Part shown: positions 60,259-64,000 of the stretch, piece after piece | How the letters are laid out: each line of letters starts with the position of its first letter | Position numbering within the stretch: position 1 is the first letter of the stretch | Source: Mycobacterium europaeum | GTDB lineage: Bacteria > Actinomycetota > Actinomycetes > Mycobacteriales > Mycobacteriaceae | DNA: 64,000 nucleotides | Assembly: GCF_002102155.1 (NCBI RefSeq) | Contig: NZ_LQOU01000025.1 | Span: 186,001 to 250,000 of the forward strand | Direction: 5' to 3' | Translations under genes and position numbers: made by a program | Notes under the pieces: generated by a model | What the model was told of the DNA's origin: nothing | The model's input: only the letters and a program-made list of their open reading frames with translations | The model's database searches: none

Positions 60259-61083
60259 TCAGCCCTGCGCCAGTTCGGCGACGGGTTGCCATTCCTCCCA
60301 GCTGCGCAACCGGCTCTCGTAGTCGGCCTTCGCGGTTTCCAGCGGCGACGCGCCGAAAAACGCTCGCAGCGGTGGCTTTTCGGCGTCGACCACCTTCAGC
60401 AGCGCTGCGGCGGACGCCTCCGGGTTGCCCGGGCTGGCCCAGCGCTTGCTGCGCTCGGCCTGCACGGCCGCGCGCACGTCGTCGTAGGCCGGCAGCGGAT
60501 CGGCGTGCCTGGCCGAGTCGCCGGCCCAGTCGGTGTCGAAGCCGCCCGGCTCGATCAGCGTGACGTGCACGCCGAACGGGGCGACCTCCTGGGCCAGCGC
60601 CTGCGAAAAGCCTTCCAGCGCCCACTTGGACGCGTGGTACATGCCGACCAAGGGGAACGCGGTGATGCCCCCGATCGAGGACACCTGGACGATGTGCCCG
60701 CTGCCCTGCCCGCGCAGGTACGGCAGCGCGGCCTGGGTGATCCACAGCGCCCCAAAGACGTTCGTCTCGAGCTGATCGCGGGCGTCCTGTTCGGAGAGTT
60801 CCTCGATGAACCCGAACTGCCCGTAGCCGGCGTTGTTGACGACGATGTCCAGGCGGCCGAAGTGGTCGTGGGCGCGCTTGACCGCGGCGAAGTCGGCGTC
60901 TCGGTCCGTGACGTCCAACCCGATCGGCAGCAGCGCGTCTCCGTAGCGCTCGGCCAGGTCGTCGAGTGACGCCGTGTTGCGCGCCGTCGCGGCCACCTTG
61001 TCGCCGCGTTCCAGCGCCGCGATCGTCCATGCCCGCCCGAAACCGCGCGATGTACCGGTGATGAACCACACTTTTTCAGTCAC
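60259..61083 (-). CDS. Short-chain dehydrogenase/reductase
   Basis: A 274-residue classical SDR. Loop FITGTSRGFGRAW, NNAGYGQFG, catalytic Ser in QVSSIGG and YHASKWALEG (YxxxK). The basic ARNTASL segment after strand 2 points to NADP(H). The GTG at 61083 gives MTEKVWFITG; a TTG at 61095 is also in frame. It is convergent with mgtA (8 nt between stops) and divergent from menG. I recall no gene here in Mtb, so this is a lineage-specific insertion. Substrate unknown. Confidence 0.85.
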   Translation of the reverse strand: MTEKVWFITGTSRGFGRAWTIAALERGDKVAATARNTASLDDLAERYGDALLPIGLDVTDRDADFAAVKRAHDHFGRLDIVVNNAGYGQFGFIEELSEQDARDQLETNVFGALWITQAALPYLRGQGSGHIVQVSSIGGITAFPLVGMYHASKWALEGFSQALAQEVAPFGVHVTLIEPGGFDTDWAGDSARHADPLPAYDDVRAAVQAERSKRWASPGNPEASAAALLKVVDAEKPPLRAFFGASPLETAKADYESRLRSWEEWQPVAELAQG

Positions 61084-61125
61084 GCAGTGTTGCAACGCCG
61101 ATGTCGCCGCCTAATTCCCGAGAGG

Positions 61126-61131
61126 TAGCGT
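61126..61131 (+). promoter_or_regulatory. Predicted -10 (TAGCGT) for leaderless menG mRNA
   Basis: TAGCGT fits TANNNT and lies 7 nt before the menG ATG. It follows GAGAGG, which is too far from the start to be a good SD. Confidence 0.35.
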
Positions 61132-61138
61132 CTCTGTC

Positions 61139-61831
61139 ATGAGTCGCGCGGCCTTGGACAAGAATCCCCGGGACGTAGCGTCGATGTTCGACGGCGTCGC
61201 CCGCCGCTATGACGTGACCAACACCGTGCTGTCGCTGGGGCAGGACCGGTACTGGCGCAAGGCCACCCGGTCGGCGCTGGCGATCGGGCCGGGCCAGAGG
61301 GTGTTGGACCTGGCCGCGGGCACCGCGGTGTCCACCGTCGAGCTGCAGAAGTCGGGGGCCTGGTGCGTGGCGGCCGATTTCTCGGTCGGCATGCTCGCGG
61401 CGGGCGCGGCACGCCACGTGCCGAAAGTCGCCGCCGATGCCACCCGGCTGCCGTTCGGCGATGACGTATTCGATGCTGTCACAATCAGTTTCGGGTTGCG
61501 CAACGTCGTCGATCCGCAGGCGGGGCTGCGCGAGATGCTGCGGGTCACGCGGCCGGGTGGCCGATTGGTGGTGTGCGAATTCTCCACGCCCACCAACGCG
61601 CTGTTCGCCACCGTCTACAAGGAGTACCTGATGCGGGCGTTGCCCCGGGTGGCGCGCGCGGTGTCGAGCAATCCCGACGCCTACGTCTACCTCGCCGAGT
61701 CGATCAGGGCATGGCCCGACCAGCCAGGCCTGGCGCGCGAGATGTCCCGGGCCGGTTGGGCCGCGGTGCGGTGGCGCAACCTGACCGGCGGGATCGTTGC
61801 CTTACACGCGGGCTACAAGACCCTGCGTTGA
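61139..61831 (+). CDS. menG: Demethylmenaquinone methyltransferase MenG (UbiE family, Rv0558)
   Basis: A 230-residue SAM-dependent methyltransferase for the last ring step of menaquinone synthesis. UbiE signatures: [30 protein letters not shown], motif [56 protein letters not shown]. Older Mtb annotation calls it menH or ubiE. It receives demethylmenaquinone from MenA. Its stop lies 7 nt from the stop of the convergent DUF732 gene. Confidence 0.95.
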   Translation: MSRAALDKNPRDVASMFDGVARRYDVTNTVLSLGQDRYWRKATRSALAIGPGQRVLDLAAGTAVSTVELQKSGAWCVAADFSVGMLAAGAARHVPKVAADATRLPFGDDVFDAVTISFGLRNVVDPQAGLREMLRVTRPGGRLVVCEFSTPTNALFATVYKEYLMRALPRVARAVSSNPDAYVYLAESIRAWPDQPGLAREMSRAGWAAVRWRNLTGGIVALHAGYKTLR

Positions 61832-61838
61832 GAAGGAC

Positions 61839-62192
61839 CTAGTGGGTGCCGGCGCGCTGCACGAAGCCGATCTGGTCCGGGCAGTAGTGGTCCACCGCGG
61901 CGCCGAGGAACTGGAACGCCTGGCCCTGGGTGGTGCCCCGGGGCAGGTTGCGCTGGATGAAATTGGCCGACTTGTACGGGTCGCCGTCCACGCCGCGGCC
62001 GATCCGGTCGCAGGTGATCTTGCCCAGCCACGCCAACTGGTCCTGCGGCTGATAGATGCCGAAGCCGTTGACGGTGTTCTTGAACGGCGCGTCGTAGTCG
62101 TTGGATGGCGGCGGCGAGGCCAGCGCGGGCGCGGCCAGCGCGATGGCGGCGGCGGCCAGGCCGCCGATAGTAGCCAGCTTCGTTCCCTTCAT
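61839..62192 (-). CDS. Secreted DUF732 protein (Rv0559c)
   Basis: A 117-residue exported protein: signal peptide of ~26 residues (MKGTKLATIGGLAAAAIALA, cleaved after an AxA site), then the mycobacterial DUF732 domain with two Cys (ITCDRIGRG, HYCPDQIGF) probably disulfide-bonded. In Mtb, Rv0559c is a secreted protein reported as salicylate-inducible together with Rv0560c. Here the methyltransferase Rv0560c is missing, so the pair is broken. ATG at 62192. Function unknown. Confidence 0.85.
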   Translation of the reverse strand: MKGTKLATIGGLAAAAIALAAPALASPPPSNDYDAPFKNTVNGFGIYQPQDQLAWLGKITCDRIGRGVDGDPYKSANFIQRNLPRGTTQGQAFQFLGAAVDHYCPDQIGFVQRAGTH

Positions 62193-62284
62193 TAGCCGGA
62201 CTATACACCGCACGCCTGAACCGTGCGGAAAATTGCCGACGGTCGCTACCCGCCCGGCCCGCCGTTCACGCAGGTCAACGGCCT

Positions 62285-63526
62285 TCAGCTGAACGGCGCC
62301 CGGCGATCGATCAGCCGGGACAGCCGTCCGGCGCCGCGCCAGGCCCGCGCCACCCAGTCGGCGTCGTCGTCGGTGACCAGGTTGGCCATCACCCGCACCG
62401 CGATCGTCATCAACCTCGGGGACCGCATCGCGATCGGCCCGGTCGCGGGCAGAAACCGCTGGAACGTCAGCAACAGGGCCAGCCGGCGCGCCACCGAGAA
62501 CCCCCGGCCGTAGTGCTCCTGCAGCAGCGACGGCCACACCTGCGACAGGTCTTGAGACAGGCCACAGCAGCCCAACAGCTCGGCGGCCAGCCGCCCCGTC
62601 TCCATGCCGTAGTCGATGCCCTCGCCGTTCAGGGGATTGACGCAGGCGGCGGCGTCGCCGATCAGCATCCAATTGGGTCCGGCCACCCCGGACACGGCGC
62701 CACCCATCGGCAGCAGCGCCGACGACACGGCCCGCGGCGGGCCCTCGAAGCCCCACTCGTCGCGGCGCAGGTCGGTGTAGTACTCGATCAACGGTCGCAG
62801 CGCCAGGTCGGCCGGCCGTTTCGACGTCGACAACGCCCCGACGCCGATGTTCACCTCGCCGTTGCCCAACGGGAAGATCCAGCCGTAGCCGGGCAGCACC
62901 TTGTCCTTGGAGCCGTCGGGTCCGCGCAGCTCGAGATGGGACGTCAGCCATGGGTCGTCGGCGCGCGCGGTGGCCAGGTACCCGCGGGCGGCGACGCCGT
63001 ACACGGTCTCCTGATGCCAGCGTCGGCCCAGCTTGCGGCCCAGCGAAGACCGCGCCCCGTCGGCCACGATCAACCGCCCGCAGCCCACCTCCGTGCCGTC
63101 CGCCAACGTCAGCGAGACCACACGCCTCGACGAGTCGTGATGAACCGCAACGGCTTTCGTTCCCAACATCATCCGCGCGCCGGAATCCTCGGCGACCTTG
63201 CGGATGCGGTCGTCCAACTCGAGTCGGGCCACCGCGCTGCCGGTCGACGGGAATGACGGCCCCGGCCAGCCGACTTCCACCTCGCCCCCGAACCCGCTCA
63301 TCCGCAGGCCCCGGTGGCGGATGCGGGTGTCCAGCCAGTCGCCCAGCCCGAGGCGTTGGCACTCCGCGACCGCGCGCGGGGTCAGCCCGTCGCCGCAAGC
63401 CTTGTCCCGGGGAAAGCTGGCGGAGTCGATGACCAGCACGTCGGTGCCCGCGCGCGCGGCCCAGGCGGCGGCCGCGGAACCGGCCGGTCCGGCGCCGACG
63501 ACCACCAGGTCGGCTCGGGTCTTCAT
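62285..63526 (-). CDS. menJ: Menaquinone reductase MenJ (Rv0561c, geranylgeranyl-reductase family)
   Basis: A 413-residue FAD-dependent reductase of the geranylgeranyl-reductase family. FAD-binding LVVVGAGPAGSAAAAWAARAG, DKACGDGLTPRAV, LIVADGARSSLG, and MLIGDAAACVNPLNGEGI (GD motif) are all present. MenJ in Mtb saturates one isoprene unit of MK-9 to give MK-9(II-H2). ATG at 63526, 21 nt from the divergent grcC1 start; the -10 elements of the two genes overlap. Ends the menaquinone route started by MenD. Confidence 0.93.
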   Translation of the reverse strand: MKTRADLVVVGAGPAGSAAAAWAARAGTDVLVIDSASFPRDKACGDGLTPRAVAECQRLGLGDWLDTRIRHRGLRMSGFGGEVEVGWPGPSFPSTGSAVARLELDDRIRKVAEDSGARMMLGTKAVAVHHDSSRRVVSLTLADGTEVGCGRLIVADGARSSLGRKLGRRWHQETVYGVAARGYLATARADDPWLTSHLELRGPDGSKDKVLPGYGWIFPLGNGEVNIGVGALSTSKRPADLALRPLIEYYTDLRRDEWGFEGPPRAVSSALLPMGGAVSGVAGPNWMLIGDAAACVNPLNGEGIDYGMETGRLAAELLGCCGLSQDLSQVWPSLLQEHYGRGFSVARRLALLLTFQRFLPATGPIAMRSPRLMTIAVRVMANLVTDDDADWVARAWRGAGRLSRLIDRRAPFS

Positions 63527-63533
63527 GTCCACC

Positions 63534-63541
63534 AGTATGTT
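63534..63541. promoter_or_regulatory. Overlapping divergent -10 elements of menJ and grcC1
   Basis: On the plus strand TATGTT (63536-63541) lies 6 nt before the grcC1 GTG. On the minus strand CATACT (63539-63534) lies 7 nt before the menJ ATG. The hexamers share four base pairs in a 21-nt gap, implying two leaderless messages from one bidirectional site. Confidence 0.45.
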
Positions 63542-63547
63542 GGTCGC

Positions 63548-64000
63548 GTGAGGACTCCGGCGACGGTGGTGGCGGGCGTGGACTTCGGCGACGCCGCGTT
63601 CGCGGCGACCGTGCGCGACGGCGTCGGGCGCATCGAGCAGCTGATGGACACCGAGCTGCGCAGCGCCGACGAGGTGATGACCGAGTCGCTGACGCACCTG
63701 TTCAAGGCCGGCGGCAAGCGATTCCGGCCCTTGTTCACGGTGCTGTCCGCCCAGATCGGGCCGAACCCCGACGCGCACGATGTGACCATCGCCGGCGCGG
63801 TCATCGAGATGGTGCACCTGGCCACGCTCTACCACGACGACGTGATGGACGAGGCGGAGGTGCGCCGCGGGGCGCCCACCGCGAACGTCCGCTGGGGGAA
63901 CAACGTCGCGATCCTGGCCGGCGACTACCTGTTCGCCACGGCGTCGCGGCTGGTCTCGCTGCTGGGGCCGGAGGCGGTCCGGCTGATCGCCGAGACGTTC
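63548..64000 (+). CDS. grcC1: Polyprenyl diphosphate synthase GrcC1 (Rv0562), 3' truncated by window
   Basis: The first 151 codons of a trans-isoprenyl diphosphate synthase. GGKRFRPLF binds the homoallylic substrate; the first Asp-rich motif is LYHDDVMDEAEVRRG (DDxxD), with the WGNNVAILAGDYLF block following. The second Asp-rich motif lies beyond the window. It makes a long-chain polyprenyl diphosphate, most likely the menaquinone side chain used by MenA (34649-33777), which explains the divergent pairing with menJ. GTG start at 63548. Confidence 0.92.
   Translation, partial: MRTPATVVAGVDFGDAAFAATVRDGVGRIEQLMDTELRSADEVMTESLTHLFKAGGKRFRPLFTVLSAQIGPNPDAHDVTIAGAVIEMVHLATLYHDDVMDEAEVRRGAPTANVRWGNNVAILAGDYLFATASRLVSLLGPEAVRLIAETF

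Noticed and set aside
1..64000. Insertion sequences, integrases or attachment sites that might explain the inserted modules
   Set aside because: No transposase- or integrase-like protein and no obvious tRNA-associated direct repeats were seen; gains relative to Mtb probably came by homologous recombination or were lost in Mtb.

Overview
The window is GC-rich chromosomal DNA from a slow-growing Mycobacterium, most likely in or near the M. avium complex. Its backbone is collinear with the M. tuberculosis (Mtb) segment from Rv0500B to Rv0562: the proteins keep the same order and strands and are recognisable orthologues. All Mtb comparisons here are from memory of that genome; no search was run. 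No tRNA, rRNA, CRISPR array, transposase or prophage gene was found.

Layout. 1-4753: end of bS22, galE2 and an acyltransferase on the plus strand, then cmaA2, hadD and serB1 on the minus strand (mycolic acid and lipid modification). 4989-8883: a minus-strand type VII secretion toxin module, esxF-esxE-cpnT-like toxin-putative immunity gene, standing where Mtb has mmpS2-mmpL2. 8943-14422: a glutaredoxin-like gene and the tetrapyrrole genes hemA, hemC, hemD and hemB. 14436-24612: small membrane proteins, a STAS regulator (OprA-like), a cell-envelope acyl-transfer cluster with AT3 and SGNH enzymes in both split and fused forms, an esterase, a methyltransferase and an amino-acid permease. 24664-30667: hemL, a phosphatase, then the system II cytochrome c maturation genes (thioredoxin lipoprotein, ccdA, resB, ccsA). 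30711-44263: a MinD-like ATPase, fabH, menA, mtnP, galE3, membrane proteins, glycosyltransferases and a NarK-type transporter. 44275-64000: the menaquinone region (menE, menB, menC, menD, menG, menJ, and grcC1 cut by the window end), interleaved with pitA, fadD8, an amidohydrolase, mgtA and accessory oxidoreductases.

Differences from Mtb. Gained: the CpnT-type module, an AT3-SGNH fusion with a coupled small membrane protein, a charged coiled-coil protein, a NarK porter, a Ddn-like/aldo-keto reductase/TetR cassette in place of vapBC3, and an extra SDR. Absent: mmpS2/mmpL2, Rv0515, PE_PGRS6, vapBC3 and Rv0560c. The methyltransferase that is two genes in Mtb (Rv0520/Rv0521) is one intact gene here.

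The strongest candidate for something undescribed is the toxin module. Its Esx proteins and channel domain are close to the Mtb CpnT operon, but the toxin tip and the immunity gene have clearly lower GC, and the immunity protein does not resemble Rv3902c as I remember it. Other non-coding signals of interest are two families of intergenic or coding palindromes, one of them inside the 5' end of resB; overlapping divergent leaderless promoters between menJ and grcC1; a paired operator upstream of the TetR gene; and a menE gene with no ordinary start codon.
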